Source of the DNA: an uncultured Clostridia bacterium
GTDB lineage: Bacteria; Bacillota; Clostridia; Oscillospirales; Acutalibacteraceae
Direction of reading: 5' to 3'
Assembly: GCA_946406145.1 (NCBI GenBank)
Contig: CAMJJL010000023.1
Location: forward strand, 1-32,786
DNA length: 32,786 nt
The translations under genes were made by a program, and so were the position numbers. Position 1 is the first letter of the stretch, and every line of letters starts with the position of its first letter. The notes beneath the pieces are model-generated. The model did not search any database. It was not told the DNA's origin and was given only the letters and a program-made list of their open reading frames with translations. Shown piece by piece: positions 14,885 through 22,154 of this stretch.

Positions 14885-17800
14885 ATGAAAAGAGTATTCA
14901 AAGCAATCAGTGTCTTATTGTGCATAGTCATGCTTTTGAGTGTATTCAGCATTATTCCGGTATCGGCGGCTACAGCTGGCGAGTACACATATGTGGTACT
15001 CAGCGACGGCACCGCTAAGATCACAAAAGCCACCGCGACCGGTGATGTTGTCATTCCATCCGCTCTCGACGGCTATACGATCACGGTGCTCGACAACCGA
15101 TCATTTTATAATCACAAGGATATAACCTCTGTAGTGATTCCCGACACGGTCACGACCATCGGAGAAAACGCGTTTATTAATTGCAGTGAACTTATCTCCG
15201 TCACAATCGGAAATTCTGTCACTTCGCTTGGAGACAAGTCTTTTTCCGGCTGCGGAAAGCTGACCTCCGTGACCATCCCCGATTCTGTCAAAACAATTGG
15301 GGATAATGCGTTCTATAATTGCACCGGCTTGACCTCTGTGACAATCGGTAAAACTGTCGAGACTATTGGAAACAGGGCGTTTTTAGGTTGCACCGGCCTC
15401 GTCACCGTGACTATCCCCGACTCTGTTATTATGATCGGTAATAGTTCATTCCAAAGTTGTACAGGCTTGACCTCCGTAACCATCCCTGATTCTGTTACGA
15501 CGATCGGTGCTTCCGCATTTAGCAAATGCAGCAGTTTGAGTTCTGTTACCATCCCCGACTCCGTCACAGATATTGGTAATTCTGCGTTTAGAGATTGCAG
15601 TGGGCTTACCTCTGTGAAGATCGGTAAAGCTGTCGAGACGATTGGCGAAGATGCCTTCTTGTGTTGCAGCAGCTTAACCGCCGTGACAATTTCCAACTCA
15701 GTTACAACTATTGGAAACTATGCGTTTTCGAGATGCAGTAGCTTAACCACCGTGACCATTCCTAAATCGGTTACTACTCTCGGGAATGGGGTGTTCAGCG
15801 ATTGCATCGGTCTAAATGCTGTTATGATCTCAGACATCGGCGCATGGTGCGCGGTCAGTTTTGTGGGCACTTCCAGTAACCCTCTTTATTATGCGCATAA
15901 TCTTTACTTGAACGGTGAGCTTGTAACAGAGTTGACCATTCCTGATTCGGTCAAGACAATCGGGAATAATGCGTTTTGTTATTGTACCGGATTGACCTCC
16001 GTAACCATCCCTGATTCTGTTACGACGATCGGTGCTTCTGCATTTAGCGAATGTAGCGGTTTGACCTCTGTGACCATCCCCGACTCTGTCACAAGTATCG
16101 GTGCTTCTGCATTTAGCGAATGTAGCGGTTTGACCTCTGTGACCATCCCCGACTCTGTCACAAGTATCGGTAACTATGCGTTTTATAATTGCAGCAGTCT
16201 AACCTCCGTGACTATTCCCGACTCTGTCACAAGTATCGGTAACTATGCGTTTTATAATTGCAGCAGTCTAACCTCCGTGACTATTTTCAACTCTATTACA
16301 ACGATCGGTGAATATACGTTTTATCATTGCGACAGCCTGATCGATGTTTATTTTGAAGGTTCACAGGAAGAGTGGAAAAAGGTTAATGTCAAAACCGGTA
16401 ATACGGCATTGAAAAACGCAACTATCCATTTCAGCGTAGGTCCTACCAATGGCACAGATGAAGAAGGAGGCTTCGAATACTATTGGGATTCTATATCCGG
16501 TACAGCAATGATCCTTAAATATACCGGTTCTGATACCGACGTGACAATTCCGTCAACGCTGAATGGATATACAGTCACAGCCATCGGATCTACAGCGTTT
16601 TGTAATAACAAAACGCTTGAATCGGTAACGTTCCCGGATAGTGTAGAAACCATTGCGGACGGATATGTTACGACTCATATTCTCTTTAGAGAATTTGAGA
16701 AAGATGATGAACGTCGTTTCGTAAATTATGTTCCTTATGGGGCTTCTGGTGAGAGTTTCGGCGCATTTAGCGATTGTGAAAACTTAAAAAGCGTTGATCT
16801 CGGACTCGGTATCAAAACGATCGGATCGTATGCATTTCATGGATGTGCTGGTTTGGAATCCGTCACCTTTCCGGAAAGTCTGATATCGATCGAAAAATGT
16901 GCATTTGAGTTTTGTGACTCCATACAAAGCGTTACCATACCCCGAAACGTAACAACAATCGGAGATGGTTCATTTTTAGGCTGCGACTCCTTACAAAAGG
17001 TTGAAATACTTGGCGACGCATCGATTGGTACCTATTGTTATAGTAATACAGAAGCAACCACTGTTAGCATCATTTGGCAGGGTAGCGGATACGATTATAC
17101 AGGGGCGGAAAATCCGATGGATGAAGAATATTATAGCAATTACACACTGCAAGAAGCGACAATTAGGGAAGGAGCATTTGCATATTGCGTTAACTTAACA
17201 GAGGTACATTTAGGAGATAGTGTTACTTCAATCGGATATGCTACTTTCCAATCTTGTGCAAATCTCAAAAGTATTATCATTCCCGATTCTGTCACAAGTA
17301 TCGGCGGCTCTGCTTTTGCGTATTGCGATTCTCTCGAATCTATCAATCTATCAGGCGAGTCTTTAGAAAGATATGGCGAGAATGCACTTTATCAATGTAA
17401 TAGTTTGATCACCGCTTATATCAATATACCGGTCATTGATGACTATATGTTCATGGATTGCAAATCCTTGAAGGAAGTGACCCTCGGAAATAATGTTGAG
17501 TGGGTCGGCGAAAAAGCGTTCCACGGATGTATCAATATGAAGAGAATCACCATCCCAAAATCTGTCAAGCATATCGGCGATCGGGCGTTCGGCTTCTATT
17601 ATGACGTTATCGGCGCTCAATATCACTCAGCGCCGTATGATAACTATTTTACGATCCAAGGCTATAAAAACACTGTGGCTGAACTGTACGCCAAAGAGAA
17701 TGGATTTATCTTTAAAGCTCTCGATACAGTATCCAAGCCCGGCGACGCGGACGGTGACGGTCAGATCACGGTGAAGGACGTCACCGAGGTTCAGTTTTAT

Positions 17801-17941
17801 CTTTCGAACACGACAACCCAAGCGGATGAAGAAACGCTGATGTATGCCGACATCGATAAAAACGGTCGTCTTGAGGTCATCGACACGACATGGCTCCAGC
17901 GCCATCTGGCAGGCATGGAGATCCCCTATACGATTGGATAA
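14885..17941 (+). CDS. Secreted BspA-type leucine-rich-repeat protein with type I dockerin
   Basis: A 1018-residue exported protein. It has a signal peptide (basic MKRVFK, hydrophobic core AISVLLCIVMLLSVFS, cleavage near VSAATA). Two long runs of 23-residue BspA-like LRR_5 repeats follow, with consensus LTSVTIPDSVTTIGxxAFxxCSG, separated by a repeat-poor stretch (about 500-560). At about residue 315 is the AWCAVSFVGTSSNPLYYAHNLYLNGELV insert often seen in these proteins. Residues from about 950 form a type I dockerin: DADGDGQITVKDV and ADIDKNGRLEVID are its two calcium loops. Dockerins bind cohesins, so it is probably displayed on a scaffoldin or cell-surface cohesin. GGAGG precedes the ATG. 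Target of the LRR region unknown. Confidence 0.93.
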   Translation: MKRVFKAISVLLCIVMLLSVFSIIPVSAATAGEYTYVVLSDGTAKITKATATGDVVIPSALDGYTITVLDNRSFYNHKDITSVVIPDTVTTIGENAFINCSELISVTIGNSVTSLGDKSFSGCGKLTSVTIPDSVKTIGDNAFYNCTGLTSVTIGKTVETIGNRAFLGCTGLVTVTIPDSVIMIGNSSFQSCTGLTSVTIPDSVTTIGASAFSKCSSLSSVTIPDSVTDIGNSAFRDCSGLTSVKIGKAVETIGEDAFLCCSSLTAVTISNSVTTIGNYAFSRCSSLTTVTIPKSVTTLGNGVFSDCIGLNAVMISDIGAWCAVSFVGTSSNPLYYAHNLYLNGELVTELTIPDSVKTIGNNAFCYCTGLTSVTIPDSVTTIGASAFSECSGLTSVTIPDSVTSIGASAFSECSGLTSVTIPDSVTSIGNYAFYNCSSLTSVTIPDSVTSIGNYAFYNCSSLTSVTIFNSITTIGEYTFYHCDSLIDVYFEGSQEEWKKVNVKTGNTALKNATIHFSVGPTNGTDEEGGFEYYWDSISGTAMILKYTGSDTDVTIPSTLNGYTVTAIGSTAFCNNKTLESVTFPDSVETIADGYVTTHILFREFEKDDERRFVNYVPYGASGESFGAFSDCENLKSVDLGLGIKTIGSYAFHGCAGLESVTFPESLISIEKCAFEFCDSIQSVTIPRNVTTIGDGSFLGCDSLQKVEILGDASIGTYCYSNTEATTVSIIWQGSGYDYTGAENPMDEEYYSNYTLQEATIREGAFAYCVNLTEVHLGDSVTSIGYATFQSCANLKSIIIPDSVTSIGGSAFAYCDSLESINLSGESLERYGENALYQCNSLITAYINIPVIDDYMFMDCKSLKEVTLGNNVEWVGEKAFHGCINMKRITIPKSVKHIGDRAFGFYYDVIGAQYHSAPYDNYFTIQGYKNTVAELYAKENGFIFKALDTVSKPGDADGDGQITVKDVTEVQFYLSNTTTQADEETLMYADIDKNGRLEVIDTTWLQRHLAGMEIPYTIG
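16020..16280 (+). repeat. Nearly perfect 69-bp tandem repeats inside the LRR gene
   Basis: The string GGTGCTTCTGCATTTAGCGA recurs at 16031 and 16100; GACTCTGTCACAAGTATCGG at 16082, 16151 and 16220; TAACTATGCGTTTTATAATT at 16171 and 16240. All offsets are exactly 69 bp, one LRR unit of 23 codons. The near identity at DNA level points to recent unit duplication. Confidence 0.9.
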
Positions 17942-17956
17942 GTCATGATAACCAAC

Positions 17957-17986
17957 CACGCCCCCGAGCGATCGGGGGTGTTTTTG
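17957..17986 (+). terminator. Intrinsic terminator of the LRR-dockerin gene
   Basis: CACGCCCCCGA pairs with TCGGGGGTG (one bulged G) across GCGA, followed by TTTTT; starts 15 nt after the stop codon. Confidence 0.88.
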
Positions 17987-17998
17987 GGAAAGGAAACG

Positions 17999-18142
17999 TT
18001 TATTGTAGGGGAGTGCCTCGGCGCTCCCGGTACATCGGACACGCGTGTCGGCGCCGTACCCTACAACATGCACCTCTCCTCAACGGAAAATGCGATTTGA
18101 CCACCGCCCTGCGGCGGGAGGGTCAAGACCCTCCCCTACAAA
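17999..18142. repeat. GTAGGGG...CCCTACA intergenic repeats
   Basis: Two adjacent units: TTGTAGGGGAGTGCCTCGGCGCTCCCG...GCCGTACCCTACAA (about 18002-18066) and GCGGCGGGAGGGTCAAGACCCTCCCCTACAAAA (about 18105-18140). Both are palindromic and carry a CCCTACA or GTAGGGG edge. Another dispersed repeat family; no gene in this gap. Confidence 0.65.
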
Positions 18143-18250
18143 ACGTACATCCTCTCAACGGACGTCGTATTTTGACCAACGTCCTATCGGCTACAGTGCC
18201 GATCACCCACTATCTTCTCTCCTCTTTTTCAACAAAATTAACAGCAAAGG

Positions 18251-18281
18251 ACATCGGGTTTTGTACCTGATGTCTTTTTTC
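18251..18281 (+). terminator. Terminator-like hairpin upstream of queT
   Basis: ACATCGGGT (18251-18259) pairs with ACCTGATGT (18265-18273) with one wobble, followed by CTTTTTT. It lies just before the queT promoter and insulates it from upstream transcription. Confidence 0.75.
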
Positions 18282-18301
18282 TGAAAAAGAAACAAAATTT
18301 C

Positions 18302-18330
18302 TTGACTCCTTCGTTTTTTCATGATACGAT
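18302..18330 (+). promoter_or_regulatory. Sigma-A promoter of queT
   Basis: TTGACT (18302-18307), 17-nt spacer, TACGAT (18325-18330). Transcription would start near 18337, leaving a leader of about 88 nt. Confidence 0.7.
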
Positions 18331-18337
18331 AATACAC

Positions 18338-18424
18338 GGTCAGTTCGTAACCATCCTGACTTGGCGCGTATCCAACACTCAACCGATACGATCGTCTAAA
18401 TCAAAACTAAGGAGACAAAAGAAT
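18338..18424 (+). ncRNA. Structured queT leader, possible preQ1 riboswitch
   Basis: The leader holds two hairpins: GTCAG/CTGAC with a 13-nt loop (TTCGTAACCATC region), and CGTATC/GATACG with a 12-nt loop, followed by an A-rich stretch AAAACTAAGGAG that contains the ribosome binding site. A CCA in loop 1 could pair with TGG just after the first hairpin. queT genes are commonly controlled by preQ1 riboswitches, so a translational riboswitch is plausible, but I could not match the sequence to preQ1-I, -II or -III by eye. Confidence 0.4.
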
Positions 18425-18961
18425 ATGAAAGACAAACGTGTGTTATACATCACACAGGCGGCGGTCATCGCCGCGCTTTACGCCGTGCTCACGATCGGAC
18501 AGAACACGCTTTTGCCCGGTACAGCGTCGGCAGCGGTGCAGTTCCGCGTCGCGGAGGTGCTTTGCGTCCTCGCGATCTACACCCCAGCAGCGATCCCCGG
18601 TCTGACGATCGGCTGTATCATCGCCAACATCAGCTCCGTCACCGCGGGTCTGGGCTTCTATGACATGATCTTCGGCTCTCTTGCGAGCCTGCTTGCGGCG
18701 CTCACCATGTATGGGCTGCGCAATATCCGCATCAAAAACACCCCCTTCCTCGCGCTCCTGATGCCCGCGCTCTTCAACGGCGTCATCGTCGGCTTGGAGA
18801 TCTCGATCTTCTTCAGCGATACCGGCTTCAGCTTCATCACCTTTTTGATCACTGGCGGCTGTGTTGCGCTGGGCGAGCTCGTCGTACTGCTGGTACTGGG
18901 CATCCCCGCCTGCATCCTGCTCAATAAGCAAGGCAAAAAGATGGGCGTCGTGCTCGACTGA
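18425..18961 (+). CDS. queT: QueT-family queuosine precursor transporter
   Basis: A 178-residue integral membrane protein with about five or six helices. Family features are the start ITQAAVIAALYAVLTI, the segment VQFRVAEVLCVLAIYTPAAIPGLTIGCIIANI, and GLGFYDMIFGSLASLLAAL. QueT is the substrate-binding component of an ECF-type importer for a queuosine precursor such as preQ1. The ATG follows AAGGAG; the frame extends upstream across the promoter and leader and should not be used. It is monocistronic, with its own promoter, structured leader and terminator. The ECF energising module is not in this window. Confidence 0.9.
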   Translation: MKDKRVLYITQAAVIAALYAVLTIGQNTLLPGTASAAVQFRVAEVLCVLAIYTPAAIPGLTIGCIIANISSVTAGLGFYDMIFGSLASLLAALTMYGLRNIRIKNTPFLALLMPALFNGVIVGLEISIFFSDTGFSFITFLITGGCVALGELVVLLVLGIPACILLNKQGKKMGVVLD

Positions 18962-18967
18962 TAGTAA

Positions 18968-19007
18968 AAAAATGCTCCCACTAACGGTTACATAGTGGGA
19001 GTTCTTT
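18968..19007 (+). terminator. Intrinsic terminator of queT
   Basis: CTCCCACT (18975-18982) pairs with AGTGGGAG (18994-19001), followed by TTCTTT and preceded by A7. The tail is imperfect but the position, 14 nt after the stop, fits. Confidence 0.75.
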
Positions 19008-19206
19008 GGATTTCGGCGCATGGTAAAGGTCGGGCTTGATGATTGGGATAGCCGAGGGTTAGGATCCTGTTCTCCCCTGCCGTTTTACGCGTTATCGCTC
19101 CGCATAGATTCAGCGATCCATCCGCATAAATCCGGTGATAAGACTGGATGAATTCGTCGATCAGACTGCATAAAATCGGCGAATTGAAAATATTTTCAAT
19201 AAATGC

Positions 19207-19235
19207 TTGCATTTGTCGGCGGTTTATGTTATGAT
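19207..19235 (+). promoter_or_regulatory. Promoter of tRNA-Pro
   Basis: TTGCAT (19207-19212), 17-nt spacer, TATGAT (19230-19235), 23 nt upstream of the mature tRNA 5' end. Confidence 0.7.
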
Positions 19236-19258
19236 ATCTCTTGCAGTAAAAACTGTAT

Positions 19259-19335
19259 CCGGGTGTGGCGCAGTTTGGTAGCGCGCTTGAATGGGGTTCA
19301 AGAGGCCGCTGGTTCGACTCCAGTCACTCGGACCA
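19259..19335 (+). tRNA. tRNA-Pro (anticodon GGG)
   Basis: A full cloverleaf of 77 nt. The acceptor CCGGGTG pairs with CACTCGG; the D arm is GCGC..GGTA..GCGC; the anticodon stem CTTGA/TCAAG encloses loop ATGGGGT with anticodon GGG at 19293-19295. The T arm GCTGG/CCAGT has loop TTCGACT. Discriminator A and the CCA end are encoded. GGG reads the CCC and CCU proline codons. It has its own promoter and terminator and marks the start of the accessory region, but its 3' end does not match the att-like fragment at 31193. Confidence 0.96.
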
Positions 19336-19337
19336 CG

Positions 19338-19367
19338 GAGGGAAGTTTTCGAACTTCCCTCTTTTTT
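19338..19367 (+). terminator. Intrinsic terminator of tRNA-Pro
   Basis: GAGGGAAGTT (19338-19347), loop TTCG, AACTTCCCTC (19352-19361), then TTTTTT. Perfect 10-bp stem. Confidence 0.93.
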
Positions 19368-19597
19368 ATGCCAACTTTACTCAAAATGGCTTAAACAGTG
19401 ATTTTACGCGGATTTTCAAAGTCATTTTAGGGTCGTTTGGGAAAAGGAAAAGTAAGGAAACTCACACTCAAAATCCGATTTTTTGACCGATTTTGCAAGC
19501 CCGATTTTTGAAAAAACGTTGAAATCCGGAAAAATCGGACTTCCTGTTTTTTGCCTTTTGGGTTCTTGCCCCACGGATTTCAACCGAAATCGCACAA
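19368..19597. other. Noncoding stretch with repeated CCGATTTT motifs
   Basis: No credible gene. CCGATTTT or close variants occur several times between about 19470 and 19510 (ATCCGATTTTTTGACCGATT, then GCCCGATTTTTG), and TCCGGAAAAATCGGA (about 19526) is an inverted repeat of the same motif. This may be a protein-binding region next to the parB-like gene. Confidence 0.45.
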
Positions 19598-19627
19598 TTT
19601 ACAAAGCTTTCTGCCTCGGGTTATAAT
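19598..19627 (+). promoter_or_regulatory. Promoter of the parB-like gene
   Basis: TTTACA (19598-19603), 18-nt spacer, TATAAT (19622-19627). The leader to the ATG is about 120 nt and contains the hairpin at 19663-19699. Confidence 0.6.
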
Positions 19628-19662
19628 AACACAGAGGCGAGAAAACCGAATATTCAACCGAC

Positions 19663-19699
19663 GAAGCGTTCACTTCATTTTAGAAGTGGGCGCTTTTTT
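19663..19699 (+). terminator. Terminator-like hairpin in the parB leader
   Basis: GAAGCGTTCACTTC (19663-19676) pairs with GAAGTGGGCGCTT (19683-19695) with small internal mismatches, followed by TTTTC. Its position between promoter and gene suggests attenuation, or readthrough control by a factor not visible here. Confidence 0.6.
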
Positions 19700-19756
19700 C
19701 ATTTCCGAAATGTATCGGAATCTCGTAATCAATTTTATTTTAAGGAGGAATTTATT

Positions 19757-20701
19757 ATGACAAGAACAAGTGATTTTTCGCTCCCGAAGTTCGAGGACAT
19801 CTTCTCGACGCAGGAGGAGCGTGACGAAGCGAAGCTCGACAAGATCAGGGATATCCCGCTGTCGGAAATCGATCCGTTCCCCGACCACCCGTTTCATGTG
19901 CGTGACGATGAGGATATGCTGCAGCTGGTCGAGAGCATCAAGGAACACGGCGTGATGACACCCGCTGTTCTCCGATTGAAGGAGGACGGGAGATATGAGC
20001 TGGTGGCGGGACATCGCCGCAAGCGTGCCTGTGAGCTGGCGGGGCTGGATACCCTGCGCTCCGAGGTCAAGGATCTGATCCGCGACGAAGCGGTCGTCTA
20101 TATGGTGGAAAGCAACTTTCAGCGTACTACCATCCTGCCAAGCGAGAAAGCGTTTGCTTATCGGATGAGGTTGGAGGCGCTTAACAGGCAAGGGCATCGC
20201 TCAGATTTAACTTCTGCCCCACTGGGGCAGAAGTTGTCACGTGAGGAGTTAGCCAGTCAAACAGGAGAAAGTCATTCTCAAATCCAACGCTATATCCGCC
20301 TCACCTACCTCATCCCCGAGTTGTTGAAGCTGGTAGATGAGGGCAGGATGAAAATGCGCCCGGCTGTGGAGCTCTCCTACCTCAACCCGTATTATCAACA
20401 ATTCGTTCTGGACGAAATCGAACTCAACGAGTGTACGCCGTCTCACGCTCAGACCATCCGTATGCGAAAGCTCGCGGATGAACACGCTTTGGATGCGGAT
20501 ATCATCTCCGACATCATGTCGGAAGAGAAACCGAACCAGAAAACGGAGCGGTTGGCATTTAATGCCGCGAGGGTAAGAAAGCTCCTGCCGGATGACTTAC
20601 CGAAAGAAAAGACCGAGGATTTCATCTGCGAGGCGATCACCTTCTACCGCAAGTATTATCGTGAGCGTTCTGCCCGCAGTTCCGATCGGGATGCACGCTG
20701 A
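19757..20701 (+). CDS. ParB/RepB/Spo0J-family DNA-binding protein
   Basis: A 314-residue protein. The N-terminal ParB-like nuclease/CTPase fold begins DIPLSEIDPFPDHPFHVRDDEDM (about residue 33) and contains the hallmark GRYELVAGHRRKRACELAG and VESNFQRTTILPSEKAFAYRMRLEAL. A helix-turn-helix follows (SREELASQTGESHSQIQRYIRLTYL, about 163-187). ParB proteins load on parS-like sites; this one lacks an adjacent parA, and homologues of this type sit on plasmids and integrative elements rather than at chromosomal origins. AAGGAGG precedes the ATG. It lies just upstream of tnpV, supporting a mobile-element context. Confidence 0.9.
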   Translation: MTRTSDFSLPKFEDIFSTQEERDEAKLDKIRDIPLSEIDPFPDHPFHVRDDEDMLQLVESIKEHGVMTPAVLRLKEDGRYELVAGHRRKRACELAGLDTLRSEVKDLIRDEAVVYMVESNFQRTTILPSEKAFAYRMRLEALNRQGHRSDLTSAPLGQKLSREELASQTGESHSQIQRYIRLTYLIPELLKLVDEGRMKMRPAVELSYLNPYYQQFVLDEIELNECTPSHAQTIRMRKLADEHALDADIISDIMSEEKPNQKTERLAFNAARVRKLLPDDLPKEKTEDFICEAITFYRKYYRERSARSSDRDAR

Positions 20702-20789
20702 AAATCTGCGATTATGATTTTTGCAACGTTGTTATTCCCTCGGAAAGTCACTACAATGAGCTTATCACAAAACGAAGGGAGAATAAATG

Positions 20790-21143
20790 ATGGGAATTAC
20801 TTATACGCGACAGGGCGATTACAATCTGCCCGACCTGACCTTGCCCGATCAGCCAAAGGTCGAGCTCGGCGTCTACGCACAAATGCGGCGGAGATTCCTC
20901 CGTGATCATCACAGAATCCTGTACTACAATCTCCTGACGCACTGTGCGCTGACTCAGCACCTTTACGATATCGAACAGGCTGCCATGGATATGGAGGAAA
21001 GACTCATTCGTCAGATGGCGGATCAACAGAAAGTGACCGAAGCGCTGAAAGCGCAGGATCAATTGATGTGGGTTCAGAAGATGAACCACATCCGCAACGC
21101 GGCGCGGGAGATAGTTCTGCACGAGATCATCTACGCCGTATAA
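20790..21143 (+). CDS. tnpV: TnpV, transposon-encoded protein
   Basis: A 117-residue protein matching the TnpV family of Clostridia mobile elements (Tn4451-type): start GITYTRQGDYNLPDLTLPDQPKVELGVYAQMRRRFL, middle LTHCALTQHLYDIEQAAMDMEERLI, and end LMWVQKMNHIRNAAREIVLHEIIYAV. Its biochemical role is not established. I prefer the ATG at 20790, 8 nt after AAGGGAG, over the one at 20787 (5 nt). Only 16 residues of a second copy survive at 482-528. No large serine recombinase (TnpX) or relaxase is in the window, so the element is incomplete here. Confidence 0.9.
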   Translation: MGITYTRQGDYNLPDLTLPDQPKVELGVYAQMRRRFLRDHHRILYYNLLTHCALTQHLYDIEQAAMDMEERLIRQMADQQKVTEALKAQDQLMWVQKMNHIRNAAREIVLHEIIYAV

Positions 21144-21146
21144 CAC

Positions 21147-21176
21147 AGCAGGAGCAGACACACGCCTGCTCCTGCT
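21147..21176 (+). terminator. Hairpin downstream of tnpV
   Basis: AGCAGGAGCAG (21147-21157) and CTGCTCCTGCT (21166-21176) form a perfect 11-bp stem. The following sequence is AAAACATC rather than a T-run, so termination would be weak on the plus strand. Confidence 0.6.
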
Positions 21177-21250
21177 AAAACATCATTTTCTTTTCGGATA
21201 GTAACAAATCAAGAAGTCATTAAGTCGACACACCCGTCGAGGAGGGCAAT

Positions 21251-21481
21251 ATGAAAAAGTATCACATCTATCTTACTTATGATGAACGACAGGAGATCGT
21301 TTACGCCATGATGAATAAAAGAAACGATCTGATCCGAACCGGTCATTACACGGATGCCGTTGACGAGATTATCGGCAAAGTGGTAAATGCAAAGATCAAG
21401 AGGGTGAAAGTGTTATTACAAAAAAAACAAATATTCAATGTCGTTAAGATGACACTATTTCAGACGCAAGTATTCGATTGA
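21251..21481 (+). CDS. Small mobile-element-associated protein (76 aa), paralogue of 303-479
   Basis: Begins MKKYHIYLTYDERQEIVYAMMNKRNDLIRTGHYTDAVDEIIGK, closely matching the 58-residue product of 303-479 as far as the KAKTKRV / NAKIKRV segment. Beyond that the paralogue stops after a few codons, but this frame continues for about 22 residues (LLQKKQIFNVV..) across an A8 run at about 21420. The extra tail is probably readthrough of noncoding DNA after loss of the original stop, by mutation or slippage. GAGGAGG lies upstream of the ATG. Function unknown. Confidence 0.7.
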   Translation: MKKYHIYLTYDERQEIVYAMMNKRNDLIRTGHYTDAVDEIIGKVVNAKIKRVKVLLQKKQIFNVVKMTLFQTQVFD

Positions 21482-21596
21482 TACTTGCGTTTACTTTTAC
21501 AAAAAGTCTCGAACAAAGTTTCTTTTCAGAGAAGCGTTTATGGGACTTTATTTTTTGTATAATGGGTATAGAGAGAAATCTACAAGGAGGATCATT

Positions 21597-22004
21597 ATGC
21601 TTGACGATTTATTTGGCGGAATATTTGACTTTAACGGCGATGGTCATACCGATTTCGGCGAAGAGATGCTGGGCTTGGCAATAATAGACGATATGACGAA
21701 GTCTGAGCAGAAACCAGAAAACAGTTCCGGCTATCTTTCTGACGATTACGACGGTGACATCGGCACATCTGCTTTTAGCTCCAATGTTAGTTCTTCCGAC
21801 GATTCTGAGGAAGAAATTGAGGAGCGTCGCGAGGAGATCGAATCAAAGAAAGACGATCTGGAAAATGAACTTTTTGATCTTAGTTTCGAAGAGCCGGACT
21901 TTGATGACTTCGATGCTCATGAAGAGTGGAGTGAAAAAGTCAGCGATCTTGAGAGTAAAATCTCTGAGCTTGATGATGAGCTGTTTGAATTAGATCTATT
22001 ATAA
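21597..22004 (+). CDS. Acidic protein with EF-hand-like loop and coiled coil
   Basis: A 135-residue, very acidic soluble protein. The start MLDDLFGGIFDFNGDGHTDFGEEMLG contains a DFNGDGHTDFGEE calcium-loop pattern like that of an EF hand. A Ser/Asp-rich middle follows, then a predicted coiled coil (EEIEERREEIESKKDDLENEL and KVSDLESKISELDDELFEL) at the end. The ATG has AAGGAGG upstream, and a TATAAT lies at 21558-21563. Proteins that start this way are frequent in Oscillospiraceae, as far as I recall, but I know no function. It immediately precedes the SAM-like RNA and the small-gene cluster. Confidence 0.75.
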   Translation: MLDDLFGGIFDFNGDGHTDFGEEMLGLAIIDDMTKSEQKPENSSGYLSDDYDGDIGTSAFSSNVSSSDDSEEEIEERREEIESKKDDLENELFDLSFEEPDFDDFDAHEEWSEKVSDLESKISELDDELFELDLL

Positions 22005-22016
22005 ACAAATCAATAA

Positions 22017-22128
22017 CCTATAGAGAGTGCGCGAGGGACAAGCCCGTTGACCGCACACCAACCTGCCGGATCTCACGCCGGTAAGGTGGTAATGCTTGAC
22101 CGATAGGTTCCGTCGCGTCTCTCATAGG
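22017..22128 (+). ncRNA. SAM-I-superfamily-like riboswitch (SAM-I/IV type)
   Basis: A long P1 brings together CCTATAGAGAGTGCGCGA (5') and TCGCGTCTCTCATAGG (3'). Inside it the order and spacing of conserved blocks follow the SAM-I core: GAGGGACAAGCCCGTTGACC (SAM-I: GAGGGAC..GCCC..UGA), CACCAACC (SAM-I: GGCAACC), a GCCGG/CCGGT hairpin, then TAAGGTGGTAA (SAM-I: AAGGUGC.AA). The GCAACC/GGUGC pair of SAM-I appears here as CCAACC/GGTGG, a compensated change that supports the fold. The wording AAGCCC and TGACCGATAGG resembles the SAM-I/IV variant. It ends 9 nt before an AAGGAGG, so translational control is possible. No terminator follows. Confidence 0.68.
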
Positions 22129-22137
22129 AAATATAAT

Positions 22138-22154
22138 AAGGAGGCGCGAATACG
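22138..22154 (+). promoter_or_regulatory. Ribosome binding site facing an ACG at the start position
   Basis: AAGGAGG (22138-22144) is followed at the ideal 7-nt spacing by ACG (22152-22154), in frame with the well-formed protein ending at 22448. No ATG, GTG or TTG occurs in this frame between the RBS and TTG at 22203. Either translation starts at ACG, or an original ATG has mutated. Confidence 0.6.

Noticed and set aside
16020-16280. CRISPR-like regular repeats
   Set aside because: The 69-bp units lie in frame inside the LRR gene and encode 23-residue repeats without unique spacers.
18988-19212. Minus-strand 74-aa ORF between queT and tRNA-Pro
   Set aside because: It overlaps the queT terminator and the tRNA promoter region, has no ribosome binding site, and is not recognisable.
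19259-19335. tRNA-Pro as the partner attachment site of the 31193 fragment
   Set aside because: The 3' ends differ throughout (CACTCGG A CCA versus CTCTAGC T CCA), so they are not copies of the same att core.
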